Below, one piece after another: positions 50,872 to 59,417 of a stretch of 64,000 nt of DNA. The position numbers were made by a program, and so were the translations under genes. The stretch's first letter is position 1. Each line of letters begins with the position of its first letter. The stretch spans positions 1 to 64,000 of the forward strand of contig NZ_CAWVHE010000012.1 in NCBI RefSeq assembly GCF_963929015.1, written 5' to 3'. Origin of the DNA: Merdimonas sp963929015. Its GTDB lineage: Bacteria; Bacillota; Clostridia; Lachnospirales; Lachnospiraceae. The notes beneath the pieces were generated by a model. It searched no databases. It had not been told where the DNA came from and was given only the letters and a program-made list of their open reading frames with translations.

Positions 50872-52023
50872 ATGAAATTTTTCCACTTGTCAGACTTGCA
50901 TATCGGGAAGCAGCTTCATCATTATAATCTGCGGGAGGATCAGATCCACATCCTGGGACAGGTGATCCGCTATGCAGAGGAAATCCATCCGGACGCCGTG
51001 GTGATCGCAGGAGACGTGTACGATAAAACGGTGCCCTCTGCAGAGGCGGTAACGCTGTGGGATGAGTTCCTTACCGGTCTTTCCGAGATCCGTCCCAGGA
51101 TCCCGGTCCTGATCATCAGTGGAAACCACGATTCTGCAGAACGTCTGCAGTATGCCGCGGCGCTTCTGAAGAACCAGCAGATCTATCTTGCCGGGGACGT
51201 GGGAGACGAGCATTTACAGAAGGTGACTTTGGAGGATGAATATGGGGAAGTGGTTTTTTATCTGCTTCCCTTTGTGAAGCCGTCCCATGTCCGGCATCTC
51301 TTTTCGGAAGATCCGCCGGAAACCTACACGGATGCGTTGAAGAAGCTGATCGACCGGGAAGAGATTGATTTTATAAATAAAAGAAATGTACTGGTTTCCC
51401 ATCAGTTTTACCGGGGAAGCGGCGAACCCCTTACCTGTGATTCGGAAGTGTTTTCTGTGGGCGGGCTGGATCAGGCGGACGTCTCGGTGGTCCGTGGCTT
51501 TGACTACGGCGCTTTCGGACATCTGCACAGCGCCCAGGCGGTGGGAGACGAGGCGTATCGGTACTGCGGGACGCTGTTAAAATATTCGGTCAGTGAGGCG
51601 GGCCAGAAGAAAGCCCTCCACCTGGTAACCCTGGGAGAAAAAGGGACGCCGCCGCAGATCGACCTTCTGGAGCTTACGCCCCTAAGGGATGTCTGTAAGA
51701 AAGAAGGTTCTCTGTCCGGGCTACTGGAACATGCCACGGAAAAAGAGCGGGAGTCCTATATCAGCCTGACGCTGACAGACGAAGAAGAGCTCTATAAGCC
51801 AAAGGAGCAGCTGCAGCAGGTATACCACCGCATTTTGGAGGTGCGGGTGGAGAACAGCCGTACCAGAAGAGCCCTGGAAGGGATGGGGGAAGAGCTGACG
51901 GTCAAGAGCCCGCCGGAGGTGTTCGGGGATTTCTACAGGGAGATGCAGGGAAGAGAACTGACAGAAGAGGAGCAGTTGATCATGAAGGAAGTATTTGAAC
52001 AGGCAAGGGAGGAAGAACTATGA
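50872..52023 (+). CDS. sbcD: exonuclease SbcCD, D subunit
   Basis: Nuclease subunit of the SbcCD (Mre11-Rad50-like) complex that opens hairpins and trims DNA ends. 383 residues; metal-binding motifs FFHLSDLHIGKQLH (2-15), VVIAGDVYDKTVPS (about 45), ISGNHDSAERL (about 84), VSHQFYRG (about 177) and FGHLHSAQ (about 219). Its stop overlaps the sbcC start by 4 bases. It lies 22 bases behind the subtilase gene with no terminator between. Confidence 0.95.
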   Translation: MKFFHLSDLHIGKQLHHYNLREDQIHILGQVIRYAEEIHPDAVVIAGDVYDKTVPSAEAVTLWDEFLTGLSEIRPRIPVLIISGNHDSAERLQYAAALLKNQQIYLAGDVGDEHLQKVTLEDEYGEVVFYLLPFVKPSHVRHLFSEDPPETYTDALKKLIDREEIDFINKRNVLVSHQFYRGSGEPLTCDSEVFSVGGLDQADVSVVRGFDYGAFGHLHSAQAVGDEAYRYCGTLLKYSVSEAGQKKALHLVTLGEKGTPPQIDLLELTPLRDVCKKEGSLSGLLEHATEKERESYISLTLTDEEELYKPKEQLQQVYHRILEVRVENSRTRRALEGMGEELTVKSPPEVFGDFYREMQGRELTEEEQLIMKEVFEQAREEEL

Positions 52024-55000
52024 GGCCGGTCAGGCTGGAAATGTCGGCGTTTGGATCTTATGCCGGGAAGACGACGATTGATTTTTCGGATCTGTCAGGC
52101 GGGCTTTTTTTGGTCACCGGAGACACCGGATCGGGAAAGACGACGATTTTTGATGCCATTACTTACGCTCTTTACGACCGTACCAGCGGGGGCCGAAGAG
52201 ACGGTCAGATGATGCGGAGCCAGTATGCAAAAGAGGACGCGGACACCTATGTAGACTACACCTTTTCTTACAGGGGAGAGATTTACCAGGTCCGGAGAAA
52301 TCCGGAGTACCTGCGGGCGTCCAGGCGGCGCTCAAAGGACGGGGAGATCCGCATGGTAAAGGAGACTGCCGGCGTGGAGCTGACGCTCCCGGACGGACAG
52401 GTGTTCCGGGGGAAAAAACGGGAAACAGACCAGAAGATTACCGATATCCTGGGGCTTACGGCGGAGCAGTTCACGCAGACGGCCATGATCGCGCAGGGAG
52501 ATTTCCTCAAATTGCTGCTGGCAGAATCCAAAGACCGAAAAAAAATCTTTTCCAGAATCTTTCAGACCGGCGTCTGCGCCAGGGCGCAGGAAACGTTAAA
52601 AAGGCGGGTGACCGGGCTTTACGATGGTCTGGAGGAGAATCAGAAAAGGCTGAAAAGCGAGATGGAACGGGTGGAAAATACATTCCATGCTATGGAAAGA
52701 TGGGAAGAGCTTAAGAGGATGGAACTTCCACCCTGGCAGGATGTGACAGAGGAGCTGGAAGAGATACTGGGAGAAGGACGCAGAAAGGAACAGGAGCTTC
52801 TAAGCTGTCTGGGGTCCCAGGAGGAGAAGATCCGGGAACTGGAAGCAGTCCGGCAAAGTGCCGAGACGTATGAGATCCTTTCCCGGGCGCTGGAAAAGGA
52901 GCTGGAAAAGAAGCGGGTGTACGAAGGGCAGGCGGAAGTTTACCGGGAACTGGAGGAGAAAATTGCTCTTGCCGGGAAGGCAGAAAAAGTTGTTGTGGAA
53001 GAAGAAAAGTTCCGGCAGGCGGCCGGACGGCTGAGGGAGAGCGATAGGGAGCTTACAGAGGTGAGGGAAAGCGCTGCGACGGCGGAGCGGGAAACAAAGG
53101 AGTCGCTGGAAGCCCTCCGGGAAGCCAGGGAGAAAAGGCAGCGTACCGAAGAGGCCTGTGCAGAAGAAGTGATCCGGTACCGGAATGCCCTGCCGCTTTA
53201 TCGGGAAGTGGAAGCTCTTCTCCGGGAGAGAAAGGAAAAAGAAAGCGAGCTGGAAGAGCGGCAGAACCATCTGGATCAGGTCTTGAAGAGCAAAGAAGCG
53301 CTGGAAAAACAGCTGGAGGAGGCAGGAAAGATCCGGGAAGCTTATGGCAACCGGGAAGCTGTCCTGGAGATGCTGGACGCCCGGAGGAAAAGACTGGAGG
53401 AACGAAGGTCCGGGATCCGGGATCTGAAGGCGCGGCGTGAGGAAATCTGCCTGCGGGAAAGGGACTGTCTGGAAAAACACCGGAAGCTGGAGGATAAAAC
53501 CAGAAGCTACCGGAGCCTGCACGATGCTTATGAGGACCTTTACCGGGCGTTTTTTAACGGACAGGCAGGCATCCTGGCAGAAGGGTTGAAGGAAGGCGTT
53601 CCCTGTCCGGTATGCGGTTCGGTCCATCATCCGTCGCCCTGCCTGCGAGAGGAGAAGGCGCCGGCCCAGCAGGAGGTGGAGGAAGCAAAAATAAGCCGGG
53701 ATGAGGCGGAAGAAGTCCGAAACCGGGCGGCAGAGGATTACCAGCAGGCGCTGTCCGGCCTTCGCACCCTGGAGGAGGTTTTCCAGAGTGATTGGGAAAG
53801 GTTTTTTCCCGGAATGGAAGTTAATAAGGAGGAGGCCGAAGAAGCGCTGCTTAAAGAAGAAGCAAAAGGCAGACAGGAAGCGGCCCGGCTAACAGAGGAA
53901 GAAGATCAGGCCAGGAACGAGCTGGAGCAGTACCGGAAGGCCTGCAGGGAAGAAAAAGAGGCAGAGGAGAGAGGGAAACTGCTTCAAAAAGAGGAAGAAG
54001 AACTTCGCGGCGAGACGGAGACGCTGCGGCTGAAGATCCGGGAGCTGGCCGCAGCCTGCAAGGCCAGATCACAGGGACTTCCGGTTCCCGAAGAATCTGT
54101 GGCCAGGGAGACCCTGACCCGCATGGAACACGCCATCAAAGAGGCCGCAGACGCCGCTGCAGAGGCAGAAAGAGTCTGGCAGAAAGCAGAAGGGCGAAAG
54201 AGCAATCTGAAAGGGCAGATCCACAGGCTGGAGGAAATGGTCCTGCGGCAGCAGGAGGAAGAGAACCGGCAGGAGGAAGCTTATCAGAGAACTCTCCGGT
54301 CTCTGGGATTTGCGGATGAAGCGGCATATCAGGACGCGCGATGTACCGGAACAGAGAAGGAAGCGTGGGAGAGGCGCCTTGCGGATTACAGGCAAAACTG
54401 CAGGGAAGCCGAAGGCAGGATCCAAAGTCTTCGGGAACAGCTGGAAGGAAGGAAACCGGCAGATCTGGAGAGCATAAAGTCAGAGATCCTGGCTGCAAAG
54501 GAACTTTCACAGAAGGTGCAGAGGGAGCATCTGAAACTGTACGGGGACAATCAGAAAAACCAGGAAGCTCTGGAAGCGATCCGCCGCTGCGAGAGCACAG
54601 GGGAGAGTCTCCGGAAGGAATATGAAACCATGAGCCGCTTAAGCAAAACTGCCAACGGCACGCTAAGCGGGACGGCAAAGCTGGATTTTGAAACCTATGT
54701 CCAGCGCCAGTATTTTAAAAAGATCATCCGGGCGGCCAATCAGAGACTGATCCGGATGACCGGAGGGGAATTTCTTCTGCAGTGCAGGGAGATCGGCGAT
54801 CTGGGCAGTCAGGGGCAGGCCGGGCTGGATCTGGACGTATACCACCTGGCAGGCGAGGCAGTCCGGGATGTGCGGACCCTTTCCGGAGGCGAGGCGTTTA
54901 TGGCGTCCCTGTCTATGGCACTGGGGCTTTCGGATGTTGTGCAGCGCACAGCCGGAGCGGTCTCTATAGACACCATGTTTGTGGACGAGGGATTCGGCGC

Positions 55001-55169
55001 TCTGGATGATGAGGCCAGAGGACAGGCCATCCGGGTGCTGACAGACCTGGCAGGAGAAGAGCGCCTGGTAGGGGTCATTTCCCATGTCAATGAACTGAAA
55101 GAACAGATCGACCGGAAGCTGGTCATTACAAAGACGGAGCAGGGAAGTACGGTCCGTTGGGAAAAATGA
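52020..55169 (+). CDS. sbcC: exonuclease SbcCD, C subunit (SMC-like ATPase)
   Basis: 1049 residues. Walker A in VTGDTGSGKTTIFDAITYAL (about 34-53), long coiled coils rich in E, K, R and L (about 185-500 and 540-850) joined by a CPVCGSVHHPSPC zinc hook (about 530), then the C-terminal half ATPase: signature LSGGEAFMASLSMALGLSD and Walker B MFVDEGFGALDDEARG (about 990). The ATG overlaps sbcD. The Glu/Lys-rich coil encodes purine-rich DNA with long open antisense frames that are not genes. Confidence 0.96.
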   Translation: MRPVRLEMSAFGSYAGKTTIDFSDLSGGLFLVTGDTGSGKTTIFDAITYALYDRTSGGRRDGQMMRSQYAKEDADTYVDYTFSYRGEIYQVRRNPEYLRASRRRSKDGEIRMVKETAGVELTLPDGQVFRGKKRETDQKITDILGLTAEQFTQTAMIAQGDFLKLLLAESKDRKKIFSRIFQTGVCARAQETLKRRVTGLYDGLEENQKRLKSEMERVENTFHAMERWEELKRMELPPWQDVTEELEEILGEGRRKEQELLSCLGSQEEKIRELEAVRQSAETYEILSRALEKELEKKRVYEGQAEVYRELEEKIALAGKAEKVVVEEEKFRQAAGRLRESDRELTEVRESAATAERETKESLEALREAREKRQRTEEACAEEVIRYRNALPLYREVEALLRERKEKESELEERQNHLDQVLKSKEALEKQLEEAGKIREAYGNREAVLEMLDARRKRLEERRSGIRDLKARREEICLRERDCLEKHRKLEDKTRSYRSLHDAYEDLYRAFFNGQAGILAEGLKEGVPCPVCGSVHHPSPCLREEKAPAQQEVEEAKISRDEAEEVRNRAAEDYQQALSGLRTLEEVFQSDWERFFPGMEVNKEEAEEALLKEEAKGRQEAARLTEEEDQARNELEQYRKACREEKEAEERGKLLQKEEEELRGETETLRLKIRELAAACKARSQGLPVPEESVARETLTRMEHAIKEAADAAAEAERVWQKAEGRKSNLKGQIHRLEEMVLRQQEEENRQEEAYQRTLRSLGFADEAAYQDARCTGTEKEAWERRLADYRQNCREAEGRIQSLREQLEGRKPADLESIKSEILAAKELSQKVQREHLKLYGDNQKNQEALEAIRRCESTGESLRKEYETMSRLSKTANGTLSGTAKLDFETYVQRQYFKKIIRAANQRLIRMTGGEFLLQCREIGDLGSQGQAGLDLDVYHLAGEAVRDVRTLSGGEAFMASLSMALGLSDVVQRTAGAVSIDTMFVDEGFGALDDEARGQAIRVLTDLAGEERLVGVISHVNELKEQIDRKLVITKTEQGSTVRWEK

Positions 55170-55182
55170 GAGGAGAGCCATC

Positions 55183-56334
55183 ATGAAAACATATGATTAT
55201 CTGATCGTGGGAGCCGGCCTGTTTGGAGCGGTGTTTGCCCATGAAGCAAAAAAGGCCGGAAAGAAGGTTCTGGTGATTGATAAGAGAGACCATATCGGTG
55301 GAAATATTTATACCAGAGAGGTCGAAGGGATCCAGGTCCACCAGTATGGCGCGCATATTTTCCACACTTCGGACCGGGAGGTCTGGGACTATATGCAGCA
55401 GTTTGCAGAGTTTAACCGTTACACCAACAGTCCGGTGGCCCGTTACCAGGATGAGGTCTACAACCTGCCCTTTAATATGAATACTTTCAGCCGGATGTGG
55501 GGGATCCACACGCCTGCCCAGGCAAAGGAAATCATAGAAAATCAGATCGCAGAAGCCGGCATCCGGGAACCGCAGAATCTGGAAGAACAGGCCATTTCTC
55601 TGGTTGGAAAAGATATTTATGAAAAGCTGGTAAAAGGGTATACGGAAAAGCAGTGGGGCCGCAGGGCTACAGAGCTTCCCAGCTTCATCATCAAACGGCT
55701 TCCTGTGCGGTTTGTCTACGATAATAATTATTTTAACGACAAATATCAGGGAATCCCTGTGGGCGGCTATACCCGGATCATTGAAAAAATGCTGGATGGC
55801 GTGCAGGTCCGGCTGAACACGGACTTTTTCACCCAGAGAGAGGAATTGATGAAAGAGGCTGAAAATCTGCTGTTTACCGGTATGATCGACGCATACTATG
55901 ATTATTGTTACGGGGAACTGGAGTACCGGAGCCTGCGGTTTGAGACAGAGGTGCTGGACATGGAGAATTACCAGGGGAATGCGGTGGTGAATTACACAGA
56001 GTATGAGATCCCGTATACCCGCATCATCGAACATAAGCATTTTGAGTACGGCTGCCAGGGCGGTTATGGCGGCAGCGGATCCGGTGTGTCTGAGAAAACG
56101 GTGATCACAAGGGAATATCCGGCTTCCTGGAGCAGGGGAAAAGAACCTTATTATCCCATGAATGATGAGAAAAATAATGCCTTGTATGAAAAATACAGGA
56201 CGCTGGCAAAGAAAGAAGAGCATGTGATCTTTGGCGGCCGTCTGGGAATGTATCAATATTTTGACATGCACCAGGTGGTGAGAGCGGCTCTGAAAGCGGC
56301 ACAAGAAAACCTGACGAATGTTGGGGTACAATAG
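55183..56334 (+). CDS. glf: UDP-galactopyranose mutase, 3' end altered by IS insertion
   Basis: Flavoenzyme converting UDP-galactopyranose to UDP-galactofuranose, a cell-surface sugar donor. 383 residues: FAD fold YLIVGAGLFGAVFAHEAKKAG, IDKRDHIGGNIYT, YGAHIFHTSDREVW, RYQDEVYNLPFNMNTF, GYTEKQWGR and FGGRLGMYQYFDMHQVV are all intact. An IS sits at the extreme 3' end. The duplicated target behind the IS reads ...AAQENLTK-stop, whereas the present gene ends ...AAQENLTNVGVQ-stop, so only the last residues changed and the enzyme is probably functional. It lies 13 bases behind sbcC, well outside the main polysaccharide locus. Confidence 0.95.
   Translation: MKTYDYLIVGAGLFGAVFAHEAKKAGKKVLVIDKRDHIGGNIYTREVEGIQVHQYGAHIFHTSDREVWDYMQQFAEFNRYTNSPVARYQDEVYNLPFNMNTFSRMWGIHTPAQAKEIIENQIAEAGIREPQNLEEQAISLVGKDIYEKLVKGYTEKQWGRRATELPSFIIKRLPVRFVYDNNYFNDKYQGIPVGGYTRIIEKMLDGVQVRLNTDFFTQREELMKEAENLLFTGMIDAYYDYCYGELEYRSLRFETEVLDMENYQGNAVVNYTEYEIPYTRIIEHKHFEYGCQGGYGGSGSGVSEKTVITREYPASWSRGKEPYYPMNDEKNNALYEKYRTLAKKEEHVIFGGRLGMYQYFDMHQVVRAALKAAQENLTNVGVQ
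56294..56318 (+). repeat. left copy of 25-bp target duplication
   Basis: AAGCGGCACAAGAAAACCTG followed by ACGAA, identical to 57510-57534 and directly next to the IS left end. The preceding A (56293) also matches the last base of the IS, so the boundary is uncertain by one base. Confidence 0.92.
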
Positions 56335-56426
56335 ATAGGTAACAAAATAAAAACAAGGACCCACCTTGATGTGATATATTGGAATTGTCGAGAAACCAAT
56401 AGTCCGATCAAAAGGAGAATCCTTGT

Positions 56427-57356
56427 ATGTCGAGTTTATCACACCCCAAATATCAGCGTCAACGTATTGTTAAATATGCTCAGAATCATTCTGTAACAGA
56501 AACGGCGATCCGTTATAAAGTAAGCCGAAAAACGGTCTACAAATGGCTTTCTCGATACGATGGGACAACAGCCAGTCTGGAAGATCGCAGCCACAGGCCT
56601 AAAACATCGCCAAAAAGTCATACAGAGCTGGAACTACGGCAAATCCGGCGCCGCCTAAAAAAATATAAATGGACAGACCTGATCCTGGCATATCAGGAAC
56701 TGGTAGAAAAAGATGGGTATAGGCGCAGCTACGGGGGATTTAAACGAGTCGCTGCCCGGCTGAAAGCCTTGAAACCAGTGAAAAAGAAGAAAAAGAAACG
56801 AAAGATCAAGCCTTATCAGCGTGCAGATTACCCAGGGCAGAAAATACAGATAGATGTGAAGTATGTTCCTTCCTATTGCGTGACAGATGGCAGGAAATAC
56901 TATCAATATACAGCGGTAGACGAATGTAGCAGATGGACTTATCGGGAAATGTATGATGAACACAGTACCTATAGTTCCAGAGATTTCCTGGTGAAGCTAA
57001 TCAAACATGCCCCTTTTCCAATCCGGGAAGTGCAGACGGATAACGGATCGGAGTTCACCAATCGGCTGTTGGTAATTAAAAGTACGCATTTAACAATGTT
57101 TGAAGAGGCACTTAAGGAGTTGGAAATCCTGTATCACCGGATTCAGATCGCAACGCCGCGACACAACGGGAAAGTGGAACGGCAGCATCGAACAGATGAA
57201 GCAAGGTTCTATAAAAAAATGCGTATGTATAATCTGGAAGATGGGAGAAAACAGCTAGCCGTATATCAGAAGAAATCAAACACTTATATCAAAACCTGTT
57301 TAGGAATGAGAAGTCCGAATACGATAGTAAGAATGTATCAGGGAGTTATGTTTTAA
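56427..57356 (+). CDS. DDE integrase-core transposase, IS481-like
   Basis: 309 residues: N-terminal helix-turn-helix (about 8-50, NHSVTETAIRYKVSRKTVYK), a basic linker (KPVKKKKKKRKIKPYQ, about 113-130), and the rve integrase core (about 135-270) with catalytic Asp in KIQIDVKYVPSYC, Asp in REVQTDNGSEFTN and Glu in ATPRHNGKVERQHRTDE. The AAAGGAGAA site is 8 bases before the ATG. The reading frame is complete, so the element may still be active. Confidence 0.93.
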   Translation: MSSLSHPKYQRQRIVKYAQNHSVTETAIRYKVSRKTVYKWLSRYDGTTASLEDRSHRPKTSPKSHTELELRQIRRRLKKYKWTDLILAYQELVEKDGYRRSYGGFKRVAARLKALKPVKKKKKKRKIKPYQRADYPGQKIQIDVKYVPSYCVTDGRKYYQYTAVDECSRWTYREMYDEHSTYSSRDFLVKLIKHAPFPIREVQTDNGSEFTNRLLVIKSTHLTMFEEALKELEILYHRIQIATPRHNGKVERQHRTDEARFYKKMRMYNLEDGRKQLAVYQKKSNTYIKTCLGMRSPNTIVRMYQGVMF

Positions 57357-57408
57357 AGCAGACAAGGGCGACAGCAAAGGATGCTGCCGCCGCACACCAT
57401 TATATCAC

Positions 57409-57473
57409 AAAGGAATGTCAAGGTCAGGTAGTATTCCCTGCGGGAATCTCCACCTTACCCTTGACATTCCTTT
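57409..57473. repeat. long hairpin in the 3' part of the IS
   Basis: AAAGGAATGTCAAGG (57409-57423) and CCTTGACATTCCTTT (57459-57473) form a perfect 15-bp stem; inside, ATTCCC (57433-57438) pairs with GGGAAT (57442-57447). It lies between transposase stop and right terminal repeat. Confidence 0.85.
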
Positions 57474-57509
57474 CGGGGTGAAGTGTTACCAATCATTGAC
57501 ACCTATACA

Positions 57510-57534
57510 AAGCGGCACAAGAAAACCTGACGAA
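57510..57534 (+). repeat. right copy of 25-bp target duplication
   Basis: Identical to 56294-56318. Read in the glf frame it continues AAA-TGA, giving the probable original glf end. Confidence 0.92.
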
Positions 57535-57538
57535 ATGA

Positions 57539-57568
57539 TTGTAAAATCCACTGGTCTTGTAGTATACT
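57539..57568 (+). promoter_or_regulatory. putative promoter of the DUF1846 gene
   Basis: TTGTAA at 57539-57544, an 18-base spacer and TATACT at 57563-57568. It begins only 5 bases behind the IS target duplication, so the insertion spared it. Confidence 0.45.
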
Positions 57569-57611
57569 TGGTATATTGGTGATAAAAAATAAGCAGAGGA
57601 ATGAGGTATTT

Positions 57612-59105
57612 ATGAAAACAGGATTTGATAATGACAAATACTTACAAATGCAGTCTTCTCATATCCGGGAACGGATCGGTCACTTTGACAACAAACTGTA
57701 TCTGGAATTTGGAGGAAAGCTGTTTGACGACTACCATGCTTCCCGGGTGCTTCCGGGCTTTCAGCCGGACAGTAAGCTTCGCATGTTAAAGCAGCTTGCC
57801 GATCAGGCGGAGATTGTTATCGTGATCAGCGCCGAAGATATTGAGAAGAATAAGGTCCGCGGGGATCTGGGCATCACTTATGATAAGGACGTGATGCGTC
57901 TGATCAGCGTCTACCGGCAGAATGGTCTTTATGTAGGCAGTGTTGTCATTACAAAATATGGCGGACAGGAAAGCGCCCATTTATTCCGGAACCGTTTGAA
58001 GAAAATGGGCATCAAGGTCTACCGGCACTATGTGATCCCCGGATATCCGGCCAATGTGCCGCTGATCGTCAGCGATGACGGATACGGGAAAAATGAATAT
58101 ATCAAAACCTCCAGACCTCTGGTCGTGGTTACCGCCCCGGGACCGGGAAGCGGCAAGATGGCCGTCTGCCTTTCACAGCTCTACCAGGAGCATAAAAGAG
58201 GCGTCCGGGCCGGCTATGCCAAGTTTGAGACCTTCCCCATCTGGAACCTTCCGCTGAAGCATCCGGTCAACCTGGCTTATGAGGCGGCTACCGCGGACCT
58301 GAATGATATCAATATGATCGACCCCTTCCATCTGGAAGCTTATGGGGAATCTACTGTAAATTACAACCGGGATGTGGAGATTTTCCCGGTGTTAAATGCG
58401 ATGTTCCAGCAGATTTACGGGGAAAGCCCCTATAAATCCCCGACGGATATGGGAGTGAACATGGCCGGCAACTGTATCTGCGATGACGAGGCCTGCCGCG
58501 AGGCTTCCAGGCAGGAGATCATCCGGCGCTACTATGACTCGCTGGGGCGTTTCCTGGCCGGTTCCTGTGCGGAAGATGAGGTCTACAAGATTGAGATGCT
58601 GATGAACCAGGCCGGCATCACGGTCCATGACCGTCCGGTGGTGGATGTGGCGTTAAAACGCGCCGAAGAGACCGGAGGCCCGGCTGCCGCCCTTCAGCTT
58701 GCGGATGGGCGGATGATCACCGGCAAGACGTCCAATCTTCTGGGCGCCTGTGCGGCTCTTCTTCTCAATGCGCTGAAGGAACTGGCGGGAATTGACCATG
58801 AATGTCATGTGATCTCTCCTGCAGCCATCGAACCGATCCAGATCCTGAAGACCAAATATCTGGGAAGCCGCAACCCCAGACTCCATACGGATGAGGTGCT
58901 GATCGCCCTTTCGGTCAGCGCGGCCACCGACAGGAACGCGCAGCTTGCCCTGGATCAGCTGCCTAAGCTGGCAGGGTGCCAGGCACATACCTCGGTTATG
59001 GTCGGCTCGGTAGATAAGAAGCAGTTTAAGAAGCTGTCCATCCAGGCGACTTTTGAAGCAAAATATGAAAACAGCCCTGTGTTTTTCAAAGAATCCGGTG
59101 TATAG
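57612..59105 (+). CDS. DUF1846 domain-containing protein
   Basis: 497 residues, a large conserved cytosolic protein of unknown function in Firmicutes. N-terminal GFDNDKYLQMQSSHIRERIGHFDNKLYLEFGGKLFDD is the family signature; a nucleotide-binding-like stretch VVVTAPGPGSGKMAVCLSQLY (about 175) suggests phosphate or nucleotide binding; METFPIWNL-like and GVNMAGNCICDDEAC follow. Start ATG 57612 with GAGG 5 bases upstream. Stands alone between the IS and ftsH with own promoter and terminator. Confidence 0.9.
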   Translation: MKTGFDNDKYLQMQSSHIRERIGHFDNKLYLEFGGKLFDDYHASRVLPGFQPDSKLRMLKQLADQAEIVIVISAEDIEKNKVRGDLGITYDKDVMRLISVYRQNGLYVGSVVITKYGGQESAHLFRNRLKKMGIKVYRHYVIPGYPANVPLIVSDDGYGKNEYIKTSRPLVVVTAPGPGSGKMAVCLSQLYQEHKRGVRAGYAKFETFPIWNLPLKHPVNLAYEAATADLNDINMIDPFHLEAYGESTVNYNRDVEIFPVLNAMFQQIYGESPYKSPTDMGVNMAGNCICDDEACREASRQEIIRRYYDSLGRFLAGSCAEDEVYKIEMLMNQAGITVHDRPVVDVALKRAEETGGPAAALQLADGRMITGKTSNLLGACAALLLNALKELAGIDHECHVISPAAIEPIQILKTKYLGSRNPRLHTDEVLIALSVSAATDRNAQLALDQLPKLAGCQAHTSVMVGSVDKKQFKKLSIQATFEAKYENSPVFFKESGV

Positions 59106-59217
59106 TCGAAAAGGATTATTTACCCGGAATGTGATCAGATGGCAACGCTCACAGCGCCGAATGAAAGTTGGTCATCACTCATCCGGAGCTGAAGTACGTT
59201 GAAAGGCAGATAATACG

Positions 59218-59259
59218 CACCTTCTTTATCGGGAAATCCGGTAAAGGGGGTGTTTTTTT
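59218..59259 (+). terminator. rho-independent terminator after DUF1846 gene
   Basis: A 15-bp stem (59218-59232 with 59238-59252; CACCTTCTTTATCGG against CCGGTAAAGGGGGTG, three G-T pairs), loop GAAAT, then seven T. It lies in the 312-base gap between the DUF1846 gene and ftsH; the rest of that gap holds only the ftsH promoter and no convincing gene. Confidence 0.88.
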
Positions 59260-59361
59260 GTCCGGAGAAGAATTGCGGGATCCTTTTAGCAGACAAAATA
59301 TAAAAAAACAAAGAAAAAAGTATCCAAACCATGAAAAAACGGTGAAGAAAGCATGTTTTTA

Positions 59362-59390
59362 TTGATTTCAGAAAGGGCTGTCCGTATAAT
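59362..59390 (+). promoter_or_regulatory. promoter of ftsH
   Basis: TTGATT at 59362-59367, a 17-base spacer and consensus TATAAT at 59385-59390, 27 bases before the start codon. Confidence 0.75.
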
Positions 59391-59417
59391 GGAAGAGTAA
59401 CATTAGGAGGAACAAAC

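Larger units (their letters stand above)
56319..57509 (+). mobile_element. insertion sequence, about 1191 bp, IS481-like DDE transposase
   Basis: Bounded by 25-bp direct repeats. The ends are TGT...ACA with imperfect terminal inverted repeats of 26 bp (56319-56344 against 57484-57509, 17 of 26 positions match, both ending inward with GGTAACA). One transposase gene in the + direction and a large hairpin behind it. Inserted in the last codons of glf. The target duplication of 25 bp is far longer than usual for IS481 elements. Confidence 0.9.

Noticed and set aside
59168..59365. A 65-codon frame before ftsH
   Set aside because: It contains a rho-independent terminator and the ftsH promoter, lacks a ribosome site and resembles no protein family.
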